From positions 209,433 to 273,432 of the forward strand of contig NZ_JAAOLY010000008.1 in assembly GCF_011601275.1 (NCBI RefSeq): a stretch of DNA of 64,000 nt. Reading direction: 5' to 3'. The notes under the pieces were generated by a model. That model saw nothing but the letters and a program-made list of their open reading frames with translations, did no database searches and had not been told where the DNA came from. The stretch comes from Janthinobacterium lividum. Lineage in GTDB: Bacteria > Pseudomonadota > Gammaproteobacteria > Burkholderiales > Burkholderiaceae_D. Made by a program: the position numbers and the translations under genes. This document shows positions 42,767-51,546 of the stretch, piece by piece; the first letter of the stretch is position 1, and each line of letters begins with the position of its first letter.

Positions 42767-44638
42767 TTATTGCTGCGGCGTGCCGCGCACGTCGAATTCC
42801 ACTTTCCAGCGCTCGGCGCCGTCAGGGGAAACGGCCAGCAGTTCCAGGGTGCCCGCTTCCGTCACACGCGCATGCAGCTTGACCTGCACCACGTCGCCGG
42901 CCGAGCGGCCTTCGGCGGACAAGGTCGCCTGGATCTCGCTCAGTTCCTGCAATTCGTCGGGACCCCAGAAGTCGAGCAGGTCGCCGATCTGGTCGTTACG
43001 GCGCGTGGACGAGGCGAAGAAGCGGAAGTGCACGGGTTCGCCCACGACGAGGCCGAATTGCTGGCCCGGCAGTTCCAGTTCGCTGCCTTCTTCCATGCCG
43101 AACGGCGCCACGCACAGGGCCTGGATCGGCGGTTCCATGCCGGGGATGGCCGGCATGGCCGATTCGATGGCGACATAGAAGGCGCTGGCCGTGCCGCCGC
43201 GGATGCGCACGCCATGGCCGCGTCGCACGTAGCTGTAGTAGGCGGCGCCACGGGCCACGGCCAGGTCCAGGTCGGCCCCGGCCAGCATGCGCGCCGGCTC
43301 CGCGCCTTCCATGTACAGCCAGTCGTTGACGGTCGCCATGATGCGCTGGACCAGCAAGTCGGACTTGAAGACGCCGCCGTTGAACAGCACGGCCGTCGGG
43401 TGCAAAAAGCTGGCGCCGTCCGCCTGGCGGCCGGCAAAGCCTTCCAGTTCGCTGGTCGCCGCCACTTGCCGGCCCAGGAAGGCGGCCAGGTGGCGCGTGA
43501 TGGCCGCGTCTTGCGCATACGGCAAGCCCAGTTGCGTCAGGCCGGCGCGCGTGCGCACTGTCGGGCGGCTCGACGCTTCCACCTGCGGGAAGAAGCCGTC
43601 GAGGATGAAGGTGGACACCTCCGCGCGCGTCAGTTCCGTGCGGATCGAGCCGCCGATCAGTTTCGAGCCGCGGCTCGGCACGACGATGGGCGCCACATCG
43701 AGGCCGCTGTCGGCCAACAGGCTTTCCTTGGCGCTGCGGCAGCCATAGGTCAGCGCGCGCATTTGCCAGGCGTCGAGGGCGGTGCCGTTGGCGGCCAGCT
43801 TGCGTGCCACCAGGTGAGCCAGCGCCAGGTCCATATTGTCGCCGCCCAGCAGGATGTGTTCGCCGACTGCCACGCGATGCGGTTCCAGCACGCCGTCGCG
43901 CTCGAGCACGGCGATCAGCGAAAAGTCGCTGGTGCCGCCGCCCACGTCGACGACCAAAATGATGTCGCCCGGCTTGACTTCCTTGCGCCAGCGTCCTTCG
44001 CTTGTCTGGATCCAGCTGTACAGGGCCGCTTGCGGCTCTTCCAGCAAGGTCAATGAGGAATAGCCGGCCGCCTGCGCCGCTTCCATCGTCAGCTCGCGCG
44101 CGGCCGGATCGAACGAGGCGGGAATCGTCACCGTGATTTCCTGCTCGGCGAACGGCGCTTGCGGGTGGGCGTTGTCCCAGGCCTGGCGCAAATGCGTCAG
44201 GTAGCGCGTGGCGGCCGTAATCGGCGAGATGCGCGCCACTTCCGCCGGCGCATCGTTCGGCAGGATGGCCGCGCGGCGGTCCACGCCAGGGTGGCACAGC
44301 CAGCTTTTCGCGCTCGATACCAGACGGATAGGCGTGGTGGCGCCGCGGCTGCGGGCCATTTCGCCGACGACGAACGGTGCTTCGGCTTCCTCGCTGACCC
44401 AGGGCAGGGCCAGGTCGCCCGCCGCCACTTCGTCGCCGTGCGGCAGGTACACGAACGATGGCAGCAAGGAGAGTTCTTCGACGGTGCCCGGCGCCGACAG
44501 TTGCGGCACTTTCAGCACGCCGTGGCTGGACTGTTCGCCGTCGCTCTCGACGAGGTTCACATACGACAGGGCGCTGTGCGTGGTGCCCAGGTCGATGCCG
44601 ATGGCGTAGCGTGGGGCATTGTTCGTTGTGTCGTTCAC
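42767..44638 (-). CDS. Second Hsp70-like ATPase, short form
   Basis: A 623-residue DnaK-superfamily protein beginning YAIGIDLGTTHSALSYVNLVESDG, with phosphate loops ILVVDVGGGTSDFSLIAV and GEHILLGGDNMDLALAHL. The C-terminus is a beta-rich region (YVAIESAMPAIPGMEPPIQALCVAPFGMEEGSELELPGQQFGLVVGEPVHFRFFASS) ending FDVRGTPQQ, without the EEVD-like or lid helices of DnaK. It is clearly paralogous to the next gene over the ATPase. Its ATG overlaps the DUF2760 stop (ATGA) and it is coupled to the long Hsp70 downstream. The pair may form a heteromeric chaperone, which is an inference only. Confidence 0.85.
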   Translation of the reverse strand: MNDTTNNAPRYAIGIDLGTTHSALSYVNLVESDGEQSSHGVLKVPQLSAPGTVEELSLLPSFVYLPHGDEVAAGDLALPWVSEEAEAPFVVGEMARSRGATTPIRLVSSAKSWLCHPGVDRRAAILPNDAPAEVARISPITAATRYLTHLRQAWDNAHPQAPFAEQEITVTIPASFDPAARELTMEAAQAAGYSSLTLLEEPQAALYSWIQTSEGRWRKEVKPGDIILVVDVGGGTSDFSLIAVLERDGVLEPHRVAVGEHILLGGDNMDLALAHLVARKLAANGTALDAWQMRALTYGCRSAKESLLADSGLDVAPIVVPSRGSKLIGGSIRTELTRAEVSTFILDGFFPQVEASSRPTVRTRAGLTQLGLPYAQDAAITRHLAAFLGRQVAATSELEGFAGRQADGASFLHPTAVLFNGGVFKSDLLVQRIMATVNDWLYMEGAEPARMLAGADLDLAVARGAAYYSYVRRGHGVRIRGGTASAFYVAIESAMPAIPGMEPPIQALCVAPFGMEEGSELELPGQQFGLVVGEPVHFRFFASSTRRNDQIGDLLDFWGPDELQELSEIQATLSAEGRSAGDVVQVKLHARVTEAGTLELLAVSPDGAERWKVEFDVRGTPQQ

Positions 44639-45216
44639 AGTTCCACCTCGGCCGGTGCCAGGATGGCCGCGTCGTGCTGCTCGCTCAGTTTCGGCAGGCG
44701 CACGCTGGAGGCGCGCCAGCCGCGGTGACTCAAGGTGCCCGTGAATGGGGCCGAGCCGACCACGTTGCCCGTCAGGCGTACTTGCGCGGAATCGAAACCT
44801 TCCTGCAGGACGATGCGGCTGCCCTCGGCTTCCTGGCGCACGGCGTCGATGGTGAAGTATTCGCGCATGACCTTGGCGCAGCCTTCATGCACGACGCGGG
44901 CGGCCGCGCCGATGTCGGCATCGGCATGGCTGCCCAGGTTTTCCTGGGTAAAGTCGATCAGGCGCGCTTCGCGTTGCAGCAGGGCCAGCAATTGCAGGGC
45001 GGCGTCCGGCGTCGCTTCTTTCAAGATGACGGGCGCGGCCGCCGGTGTCGGCACGGGGGCCGGCGCCGGTGCTGCTGGCGCGACGGGAGCGGCCTCGGGC
45101 AGGGACAGCTTTTCCACGCGGGCCGCATAGGCGGCGTCCGACAGGGTGCTGAAGAAGGCGCCGAAAGCCAGCGGGACTCTGCGCCAGAACGATGGATGGG
45201 ACGATGAAGTGCTCAT
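44635..45216 (-). CDS. DUF2760 domain protein
   Basis: A 193-residue protein with an amphipathic N-terminus (FWRRVPLAFGAFFSTLSDAAYAARVEKL), a Pro/Ala-rich linker (residues about 42-62) and a compact DUF2760 domain (DAALQLLALLQREARLIDFTQENLGSHADADIGAAARVVHEGCAKVMREYF, GSAPFTGTLSHRGWRA). DUF2760 genes typically sit directly before Hsp70-like genes, as here, so it is probably a dedicated partner. Function is unknown. It is the first gene of the operon; the 265-bp gap upstream (45217-45481) shows no recognisable element. Confidence 0.85.
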   Translation of the reverse strand: MSTSSSHPSFWRRVPLAFGAFFSTLSDAAYAARVEKLSLPEAAPVAPAAPAPAPVPTPAAAPVILKEATPDAALQLLALLQREARLIDFTQENLGSHADADIGAAARVVHEGCAKVMREYFTIDAVRQEAEGSRIVLQEGFDSAQVRLTGNVVGSAPFTGTLSHRGWRASSVRLPKLSEQHDAAILAPAEVEL

Positions 45217-45481
45217 AGGGAACTCGTTTCTCTGATCTGTAGGGAGGCGTCGGCGGCGCGCCGTATGGCGGGGCCGCTTCGCAGGGTAGTGCCTGGGCCG
45301 GGCCTATCGGGCCGGCTGCGTTTGCCCGCATGATACCAGCTACCGGGCCGGCGCCAAAGTCGCCGCCCCCGGTGCAGCGAGCCTGACACGTGGATTTTCT
45401 TTGTTCCTGCGCAAAGAAACGGTGAATGTTGAGCCGCTTCGACTAAAATCGCGCATTATCTTTTCGCATTGCCTTTATGCC

Positions 45482-46093
45482 ATGTCTACCGACTTTTCCC
45501 CCGACTTTTCCATATATCTAGCCAGCAGCCCGTACATCGACAGCGACCATCCGGCCGTGCGCGCCAAGGCGGCCGCACTAGCGGCAGGCGCGGTGGGCGA
45601 CGCCGCCATCGCGGGCCGCTGCTTTGCCTTCGTGCGCGACGAGGTGGCCCACAGCTGGGATTACAAGCGCAATCCCGTCACCTGCCGCGCTTCCGACGTG
45701 TTGCAGCACGGTACGGGCTATTGCTATGCGAAGAGCCATCTGCTGGCCGCGCTGCTGCGCGCCAACGGCATTCCTGCCGGCCTGTGCTACCAGCGCCTAG
45801 CTGTGGGGGAAGCGGGCCCGCCGTTTTGCCTGCATGGCTTGAACGCCGTGTATCTACAGGACTTTGGCTGGTACCGTATCGATGCGCGCGGCAACAAGCC
45901 CGGCGTCGATGCGGCCTTTGTGCCGCCACGCGAGCAACTGGCCTTTCCCGTGCTGGCGCCCGAGGAACGCGACTTGCCGGAAATCTGGGCGGAGCCTTTG
46001 CCGCAGGTGGTGGCATTGCTGACCGGCCATGCGACAGTGCAGGACGTGGCGGCGAACTTGCCCGATATCACATTGCTGCCGCTGCAAAAATAA
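45482..46093 (+). CDS. Transglutaminase-like protease-fold protein
   Basis: A 203-residue soluble protein of the transglutaminase-like superfamily, whose bacterial members are mostly cysteine peptidases. The catalytic triad is visible: Cys in GTGYCYAKSHLLAALLRANGIPAGLCYQR, His in FCLHGLNAVYL and Asp in WYRIDARG. The N-terminal half (DEVAHSWDYKRNPVTCRASDVLQ) is typical. ATG 45482 is chosen over an upstream ATG at 45401, whose extra residues look non-coding. There is no signal peptide. A lipoprotein gene follows 15 bp downstream. Confidence 0.88.
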   Translation: MSTDFSPDFSIYLASSPYIDSDHPAVRAKAAALAAGAVGDAAIAGRCFAFVRDEVAHSWDYKRNPVTCRASDVLQHGTGYCYAKSHLLAALLRANGIPAGLCYQRLAVGEAGPPFCLHGLNAVYLQDFGWYRIDARGNKPGVDAAFVPPREQLAFPVLAPEERDLPEIWAEPLPQVVALLTGHATVQDVAANLPDITLLPLQK

Positions 46094-46108
46094 TCCAGGA
46101 AAGAAATC

Positions 46109-46891
46109 ATGAAAAAAGTGTATGCGGGTCTGATCGGCCTGATGCTGCTGGCCGGTTGCGGCGGCAAGGGCGAGAGCGGCGGGCAATCGAGCGCCGCGCG
46201 CCTCGATGGCAAGGAAAAGGGCAGCGAGTTTCTTGCCTATGAACATAATGTCGGCGTCGATACGCGCGAGGCGCAAGTGCGGCCCCTGTATGAAAAAGTG
46301 GTCGCCGCCTGCAAGGCCGATACGGAAAACGGCTGCTTGCTGCTCGATTCCAGCCTCGACAGTGGCCGTTACGTGCATGCGCGCATCAGCATGCGCGCCA
46401 AGCCGGCCGGCATCAAGAAGCTCGTCGCGCTGGTTTCGGCCGAAGGCGACGTTACCAGCCAGGGGACCAAGGTGGAAGACCTGGGCCGACCTGTGCTCGA
46501 CAGCAAGAAGCGCCTGGAGATGCTCAAACAGTACCAGGCGCAATTGCAGGACCTGGAAAAACGCTCGGGCACGAACGTCGACGCCCTCATCAAGGTGACC
46601 AAGGAACTGGCCACCGTGCAAGTGGAACTGGAGCAGGCGACAGCGGCCAACGCGCTGTTGATGCAGCGCATCGATACGGACTTGCTGAACGTGGCCATCA
46701 GCGCCGAAGGCAAGCAATCGTTCTGGACGCCCGTCAAGCGGTCCCTGGGCAATTTTACGGACAACCTGTCGGAAGGCGTGGCCAACGCCATCACGGCCAT
46801 GGCGTACATCCTGCCGTGGCTGATCGCTTTCGTGCTGCTGTTCCCGCTGGGTCGCAAGGGCTGGCGTCGTTTGCGCGGCATCAAGCGCTAG
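46109..46891 (+). CDS. DUF4349 lipoprotein
   Basis: A 260-residue predicted lipoprotein. The signal ends in a clean lipobox (GLMLLAGC, lipidated Cys about 17). Then comes the DUF4349 pattern: RYVHARISMRAKPAGIKKLVALVSAEGDVTSQGTKVEDL, a coiled coil (KRLEMLKQYQAQLQDLEKRSGTNVDALIKVTKELATVQVELEQ), and a C-terminal membrane helix (AMAYILPWLIAFVLLFPLG) followed by a basic tail. Function is unknown; DUF4349 proteins are often anti-sigma-like or envelope-associated. It lies 15 bp after the transglutaminase-like gene and is probably cotranscribed. Confidence 0.87.
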   Translation: MKKVYAGLIGLMLLAGCGGKGESGGQSSAARLDGKEKGSEFLAYEHNVGVDTREAQVRPLYEKVVAACKADTENGCLLLDSSLDSGRYVHARISMRAKPAGIKKLVALVSAEGDVTSQGTKVEDLGRPVLDSKKRLEMLKQYQAQLQDLEKRSGTNVDALIKVTKELATVQVELEQATAANALLMQRIDTDLLNVAISAEGKQSFWTPVKRSLGNFTDNLSEGVANAITAMAYILPWLIAFVLLFPLGRKGWRRLRGIKR

Positions 46892-46911
46892 GCGCGCGCC
46901 GCAGACGTGAA

Positions 46912-46936
46912 CAGGGCCTGCGCGCGGCAGGCCCTG
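46912..46936 (+). terminator. GC-rich hairpin after the DUF4349 gene
   Basis: CAGGGCCTG (46912-46920) pairs with CAGGCCCTG (46928-46936) across a 7-base loop, 20 bp after the DUF4349 stop and before the convergent lipoprotein gene. There is no T run, so it may protect mRNA ends rather than terminate. Confidence 0.45.
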
Positions 46937-46966
46937 GAGCGGCGTTACATGCTTGCCGCAGCTTGA

Positions 46967-47161
46967 TCAAGCGCGATGGTTCGACGTGTTGGCAGACACG
47001 ACTTCGGCCGCTTTTTTCGGACGTTTCTTGATATTGCTGCCGGTACTGCCTTCATCGTCGACCTTGACCTGGCTCGTGCTGACGCCACCCGCCGGGGCCG
47101 TAGGTGCGGCGCATGCGCTCAACAGCAACAGGGCGCATACGCCCGCGATCATATTTTTCAT
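46967..47161 (-). CDS. Small lipoprotein, 64 aa
   Basis: A short predicted lipoprotein. From ATG 47161 the sequence is MKNMIAGVCALLLLSAC, a perfect lipobox signal, followed by about 48 polar residues (VSTSQVKVDDEGSTGSNIKKRPKKAAEVV) with no recognised domain. The frame continues upstream to 47221 but the lipoprotein signal fixes the start. It is similar in style to the small entericidin- or YgdI-like lipoproteins, though I cannot assign a family. Confidence 0.65.
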   Translation of the reverse strand: MKNMIAGVCALLLLSACAAPTAPAGGVSTSQVKVDDEGSTGSNIKKRPKKAAEVVSANTSNHRA

Positions 47162-47334
47162 GAGTGAACTACCTAAGTAAGTGAAGTAAAGGGAAAGAAG
47201 CAAGTACCACGCTGATTTCATGTTTACTTACGCCGCCAGGCAATGCGACGCAAGAGAGTCATATCTTAGTGCGCTTATCAAGAAAGCTCAATTAGTTTTT
47301 AGCTAATTCCGGATTCCCCAGGAAGTGGCGCTGC

Positions 47335-47416
47335 TGCACCAAAACGGTGGGCCGCGCGCCGCCCTGTCGCCCCGTCCCCGCCACTCCAGGGCAATGTGCC
47401 TGGCATGCATTCTGCT
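47335..47416 (+). promoter_or_regulatory. Candidate NtrC site and sigma-54 promoter of urtABCDE
   Basis: TGGCATG-CATT-CTGCT (47401-47416) fits the sigma-54 -24/-12 consensus TGGCAYR-N4-TTGCW with one mismatch and correct 10-bp GG-GC spacing. It lies about 55 bp before the urtA start. TGCACC-N5-GGTGGG (47335-47351) matches the NtrC dyad TGCACY-N5-GGTGCA except at the last two bases, about 50 bp upstream. The rest of the 309-bp gap 47162-47470 holds no gene. Confidence 0.6.
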
Positions 47417-47470
47417 TTAACAACATCGCAGACCCAGCTCGACCCCCACGAACCCTACACAGGAGTCCCC

Positions 47471-48724
47471 ATGTCACGACGCATCATCCTGAAAGCGGCC
47501 GCCGCCGGCGCACTGGCCCTGGCCACGTCCATCACCATGCAGGCAGCCTTGGCCGCCGATACGATCAAGGTGGGCATTTTGCATTCCCTGTCAGGCACCA
47601 TGGCCATTTCCGAAACGTCGCTGAAAGACGTGGCCTTGATGACGATCGCCGAGATCAATGCCAAGGGGGGCGTGCTGGGCAAGAAGCTGGAAGCCGTCGT
47701 CGTCGACCCGGCGTCGAACTGGCCTTTGTTTGCGGAAAAAGCGCGCCAGCTGGTGGCGCAGGATAAAGTGGCTGTCGTGTTCGGCTGCTGGACATCCGTG
47801 TCGCGCAAGTCGGTCTTGCCCGTATTCAAGGAACTCAACAGCCTGTTGTTTTACCCGGTGCAATACGAGGGCGAGGAACTGGAAAAGAACGTGTTTTATA
47901 CGGGCGCCGCACCGAACCAGCAGGCCATTCCCGCCGTCGAATACCTGATGAGCAAGGATGGCGGCGGTGCCAAGCGCTTCGTGCTGCTGGGCACGGATTA
48001 CGTGTATCCGCGCACCACCAACAAGATCCTGCGCGCCTTCCTGAAAAGCAAGGGTGTCAAGGATAGCGATATCAGCGAGGTCTACACGCCGTTCGGCCAT
48101 GCCGACTATCAAACCATCGTCGCCAACATCAAGAAGTTTTCCACGGGCGGCAAGACGGCCGTCATTTCCACCATCAATGGCGATTCGAACGTGCCGTTCT
48201 ATAAGGAACTGGGCAATGCCGGCTTGAAAGCCACGGACGTGCCCGTCGTCGCGTTTTCCGTGGGCGAGGAAGAGTTGCGCGGCATTGATACCAAGCCCTT
48301 GCTTGGCCACCTGGCGGCGTGGAATTATTTCGAGTCCGTCAAGAACCCCGTGAATACGGCCTTCATCAAGCAGTGGAAGGCGTACGCCGTGGCGCAAAAG
48401 CTGCCGAACGCGGGTTCGGTGGTGACGAACGATCCGATGGAAGCGACCTATGTCGGCATCCACATGTGGGCGCAAGCCGTGGAAAAAGCCAAGTCGACTG
48501 ACACGGACAAGGTGATCGCCGCCATGGCCGGCCAGAGCGTGAAAGCGCCATCGGGCTTCACCCTGACCATGGACGCCACCAATCACCATTTGCACAAGCC
48601 CGTGATGATCGGCGAGATCAAGGCCGATGGGCAATTCAATGTCGTGTGGAAAACCAAGGAACCGATCCGCGCCCAGCCGTGGAGCCCGTATATCAAGGGG
48701 AATGAGGGCAAGCAGAAGTTGTAG
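47471..48724 (+). CDS. urtA: Urea ABC transporter substrate-binding protein
   Basis: Periplasmic urea-binding protein of the FmdD/UrtA group. The 417-residue product has an N-terminal export signal with a twin-arginine-like start ([28 protein letters not shown]). It begins IKVGILHSLSGTMAISETSLKDVALMTIAEINAKGG and contains FGCWTSVSRKSVLPVFKELNSLLFYPVQYEGEE and YFESVKNPVNTAFIKQWKAY, the UrtA-specific stretches. ATG 47471 follows AGGAG. It is first in urtABCDE and is separated from urtB by 117 bp with stacked hairpins. Confidence 0.96.
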   Translation: MSRRIILKAAAAGALALATSITMQAALAADTIKVGILHSLSGTMAISETSLKDVALMTIAEINAKGGVLGKKLEAVVVDPASNWPLFAEKARQLVAQDKVAVVFGCWTSVSRKSVLPVFKELNSLLFYPVQYEGEELEKNVFYTGAAPNQQAIPAVEYLMSKDGGGAKRFVLLGTDYVYPRTTNKILRAFLKSKGVKDSDISEVYTPFGHADYQTIVANIKKFSTGGKTAVISTINGDSNVPFYKELGNAGLKATDVPVVAFSVGEEELRGIDTKPLLGHLAAWNYFESVKNPVNTAFIKQWKAYAVAQKLPNAGSVVTNDPMEATYVGIHMWAQAVEKAKSTDTDKVIAAMAGQSVKAPSGFTLTMDATNHHLHKPVMIGEIKADGQFNVVWKTKEPIRAQPWSPYIKGNEGKQKL

Positions 48725-48742
48725 GCGTCGCGGTTTTATTAA

Positions 48743-48805
48743 ACCCCAGAGGCAAAGGACTGGGGTCGGACCCTGAGGGGCCGACCCCGGCATCTGTTCG
48801 GGGTT
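48743..48805. repeat. Overlapping hairpin cluster between urtA and urtB
   Basis: Three mutually exclusive stems can form: ACCCCAG (48743-48749)/CTGGGGT (48760-48766); GGGGTCGG (48762-48769)/CCGACCCC (48781-48788), extended inward by CCC/GGG with one mismatch; and ACCCCG (48784-48789)/CGGGGT (48799-48804). There is no T run. It may be an intergenic palindromic repeat that limits read-through or protects the urtA message. Confidence 0.65.
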
Positions 48806-48841
48806 CAACGCTTCTCGTGGTGCTCTTACCAGGAACTTACA

Positions 48842-50428
48842 ATGCAGCTCTTCCCCAAACTGCTGGTCCTCGCCTGCCTGTTTTTATCCTCGCTCGCGCA
48901 GGCCGCCATTCCCTCCGACCTGCTCAAGCCCCTGTCCGGCGACGACCCCGACACCAGGGTCGCGGCAGTCGCCCAGATCGCCGCCCTGGCCACGCCCGAG
49001 GCCGCCCGTGTGCTGCAAGCCTTGCAGGACGATCAGTTATATGCCGCGCCCGACGGCAAGGTCTACATCGTCGACGGTGAACAGGCGTATGACCCCGCAA
49101 GAGGCAAGAGCGTGCCGCTGCCGGACGGCATCGATGGCGTCATGGTCAACAACCGCTTGCGCTCGGCCGTGGCGGGCGCTCTCTCGGGGCTGAAACTGCT
49201 GGCGCCCGAGCGGAGCACGCGCCTGGCTGCCGCGCAGGCGCTGCAGCAATCCGTCGATCCGGCGCAGCTGCCCCTGATCCACAAAGCGCTGGCGCAAGAG
49301 AGCGATGCCGAGATCCAGCAGATATTGCAAGTGCTGATCGCCAGCGCCAACCTGCATGCGCCGGACGCCGCCACGCGCAAGCAGGCCGTGCAGGACCTGG
49401 CGGACAGCAGCGATGCCCGGCTGCTGCCCGTGCTGCAAGCCATGGTGGACAAGGGAGGCGAGCCGGACGAGGCCGTGCAACTGGCCGCCATCGACACCAT
49501 GGGTCAGATCAAGGGACGAGTAGCGCGCATGGAATTCGCCGGCAATGTGTTTTACGGCATTTCGCTGGGCAGTGTGCTGCTGCTGGCCGCCTTGGGGCTG
49601 GCCATCACCTTCGGCTTGATGGGCATCATCAATATGGCGCATGGCGAATTGCTGATGATAGGCGCTTACACGACCTATCTGTGCCAGCTGTTTTTCCGCA
49701 CCTATTTGCCTGGCCTGCAGGAGGCGTATCTGCTGGCCGCCTTGCCGGCCGCCTTTCTCGTCGCGGGACTGGTGGGCGTGGCGCTTGAGCGCACGGTCAT
49801 CCGCTGGCTGTACGGGCGGCCGCTGGAAACCCTGCTGGCCACCTGGGGCATCAGCCTGATCCTCATGCAGACGGTGCGCACGATCTTCGGCGCGCAAAAC
49901 GTGGAAGTGGCCAATCCCGCCTGGATGTCGGGCGGCGTCACCGTGCTGGGTGGCCTCGTGCTGCCGTACAACCGCCTGGCCATCATCGGCTTTGCCTTTG
50001 TTGTCGTGATGGCCGTGTGGCTGATTCTCAACAAGACGCGGCTGGGCCTGTTCGTGCGGGCCGTCACGCAAAACCGCCGCATGGCCGATTGCGTGGGCGT
50101 GGCCACGGGCAAGGTCGATATGCTCACTTTCGGCCTCGGTTCCGGCATCGCGGGGCTGGGCGGCGTGGCCCTGTCACAGCTGGGCAATGTGGGGCCGGAC
50201 TTGGGCCAAAGCTACATCGTCGATTCCTTCATGGTGGTGGTGCTGGGCGGCGTGGGCCAGCTGGCCGGCACCGTGATCGCCGCGCTGGGCCTGGGCGAAG
50301 TCAACAAATTCCTCGAACCGGTGGCGGGCGCCGTGCTGGCGAAGATCGCCATTCTCGTGTTCATCATCATTTTCATCCAGCGCCGGCCGCAGGGCCTGTT
50401 TGCCATGAAGGGACGCAGCGTCGAATGA
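48842..50428 (+). CDS. urtB: Urea ABC transporter permease UrtB, long form
   Basis: Branched-chain-type permease subunit. The 528-residue protein has a signal sequence (LFPKLLVLACLFLSSLAQAA), then about 200 periplasmic residues with HEAT-like helices (DDPDTRVAAVAQIAALATPEAARVLQAL, DAATRKQAVQDLADSSDARLLPVLQAM). The LivH-type membrane domain follows (GISLGSVLLLAALGLAITFGLMGIINMAHGELLMIGAYTTYL, GLGEVNKFLEPVAGAVLAKI). The long N-terminal extension is known in many proteobacterial UrtB proteins. Its stop overlaps the urtC start. Confidence 0.95.
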   Translation: MQLFPKLLVLACLFLSSLAQAAIPSDLLKPLSGDDPDTRVAAVAQIAALATPEAARVLQALQDDQLYAAPDGKVYIVDGEQAYDPARGKSVPLPDGIDGVMVNNRLRSAVAGALSGLKLLAPERSTRLAAAQALQQSVDPAQLPLIHKALAQESDAEIQQILQVLIASANLHAPDAATRKQAVQDLADSSDARLLPVLQAMVDKGGEPDEAVQLAAIDTMGQIKGRVARMEFAGNVFYGISLGSVLLLAALGLAITFGLMGIINMAHGELLMIGAYTTYLCQLFFRTYLPGLQEAYLLAALPAAFLVAGLVGVALERTVIRWLYGRPLETLLATWGISLILMQTVRTIFGAQNVEVANPAWMSGGVTVLGGLVLPYNRLAIIGFAFVVVMAVWLILNKTRLGLFVRAVTQNRRMADCVGVATGKVDMLTFGLGSGIAGLGGVALSQLGNVGPDLGQSYIVDSFMVVVLGGVGQLAGTVIAALGLGEVNKFLEPVAGAVLAKIAILVFIIIFIQRRPQGLFAMKGRSVE

Positions 50429-51546
50429 CTACCTCCTATCCGATAAAGCAGGGCCTGTTCACGCGGCCCGTCTGGCTGGCGATCGCCGCATGCACGGTGC
50501 TGGCGGCGCTGTTGCCGATTTTCAACCTGGCGTTTGCCGAAGGCCATGCCTTGCACGTGTCCGCTTACACGGTGGCGCTGGTGGGCAAGTTCATGTGCTA
50601 TGCGCTGGCCGCGCTGGCGCTGGACCTCGTCTGGGGCTACACGGGCATCTTGTCCCTGGGCCACGGCGTGTTCTTTGCGCTGGGTGCGTATGCGCACGGC
50701 ATGTATCTGATGCGCGCCATCGGCGAGCAGGGCCAGTACCACAGCAGTTTGCCCGACTTTATGGTCTTTCTCGACTGGAAAACCTACCCGTGGTACTGGG
50801 CGTTTACGGAACATTTCTGGTACTGCATGGCCCTCGTCGTGCTGGTGCCGGGCGTGCTGGCGTTTGTCTTTGGTTACTTTGCATTCCGCTCGCGCATCAA
50901 GGGCGTGTATTTTTCCATCATCACGCAGGCGATGACGTATGCCTTCATGCTCTTGTTCTTCCGCAATGACACCGGCTTTGGCGGCAACAACGGTTTCACG
51001 GACTTCAAGACCATCCTCGGCCATGACATCACGGCGCCCGCCACCCGGGCCGTGCTGTTCCTGCTGACCCTGGCCCTCCTGCTGGCTGCACTGGTGGGCG
51101 CGCGCGCCATCGTCCGCTCGAAGTTGGGCAGGGTGCTGCAGGGCGTGCGCGACAGCGAGGCGCGCTTGATGTTCCTCGGCTACAACCCGCTGTGGTTCAA
51201 GCTGTTCGTCTGGACCTTGTCGGCCGTGCTGTGCGGCATCGCTGGCGCCCTGTACGTGCCGCAAGTGGGCATCATCAACCCGTCCGAAATGTCGCCGGCG
51301 AACTCCATCGAGATGGTCGTATGGGTGGCAGTTGGTGGGCGGGGCACCCTGATCGGCCCCATCCTGGGCGCCTTCACCGTCAACGGCTTGAAAAGCTGGT
51401 TCACGGCCGCCTTGCCGGAACTGTGGCTCTTCGCGCTGGGCTTGCTGTTCATCGTCGTCACCCTGTTCATGCAGCAAGGCATGCTTGGTGTGTTGAACAA
51501 GCTCAAACGCAAGAAAACGGCTGTCGTGGCAGAGGAGGCCGCATGA
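50425..51546 (+). CDS. urtC: Urea ABC transporter permease UrtC
   Basis: Second membrane permease, LivM-like, 373 residues. It has about ten hydrophobic helices and the UrtC features FMCYALAALALDLVWGYTGILSLGHGVFFALGAYAHGMYLM, FRSRIKGVYFSIITQAMTYAFMLLFFRNDTGFGGNNGFTDF and GRVLQGVRDSEARLMFLGYNPLWFKLFVW. It is translationally coupled at both ends (ATGA overlaps with urtB and urtD), as expected for a single transporter operon. Confidence 0.96.
   Translation: MTTSYPIKQGLFTRPVWLAIAACTVLAALLPIFNLAFAEGHALHVSAYTVALVGKFMCYALAALALDLVWGYTGILSLGHGVFFALGAYAHGMYLMRAIGEQGQYHSSLPDFMVFLDWKTYPWYWAFTEHFWYCMALVVLVPGVLAFVFGYFAFRSRIKGVYFSIITQAMTYAFMLLFFRNDTGFGGNNGFTDFKTILGHDITAPATRAVLFLLTLALLLAALVGARAIVRSKLGRVLQGVRDSEARLMFLGYNPLWFKLFVWTLSAVLCGIAGALYVPQVGIINPSEMSPANSIEMVVWVAVGGRGTLIGPILGAFTVNGLKSWFTAALPELWLFALGLLFIVVTLFMQQGMLGVLNKLKRKKTAVVAEEAA

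Noticed and set aside
40386..43178. 930-codon plus-strand frame across the Hsp70 genes
   Set aside because: Antisense shadow; it spans two real genes and has Arg/Gln/His-rich low-complexity composition.
48721..48841. Rho-independent terminator between urtA and urtB
   Set aside because: The hairpins are strong but no T run follows, and urtB needs read-through from the same promoter.
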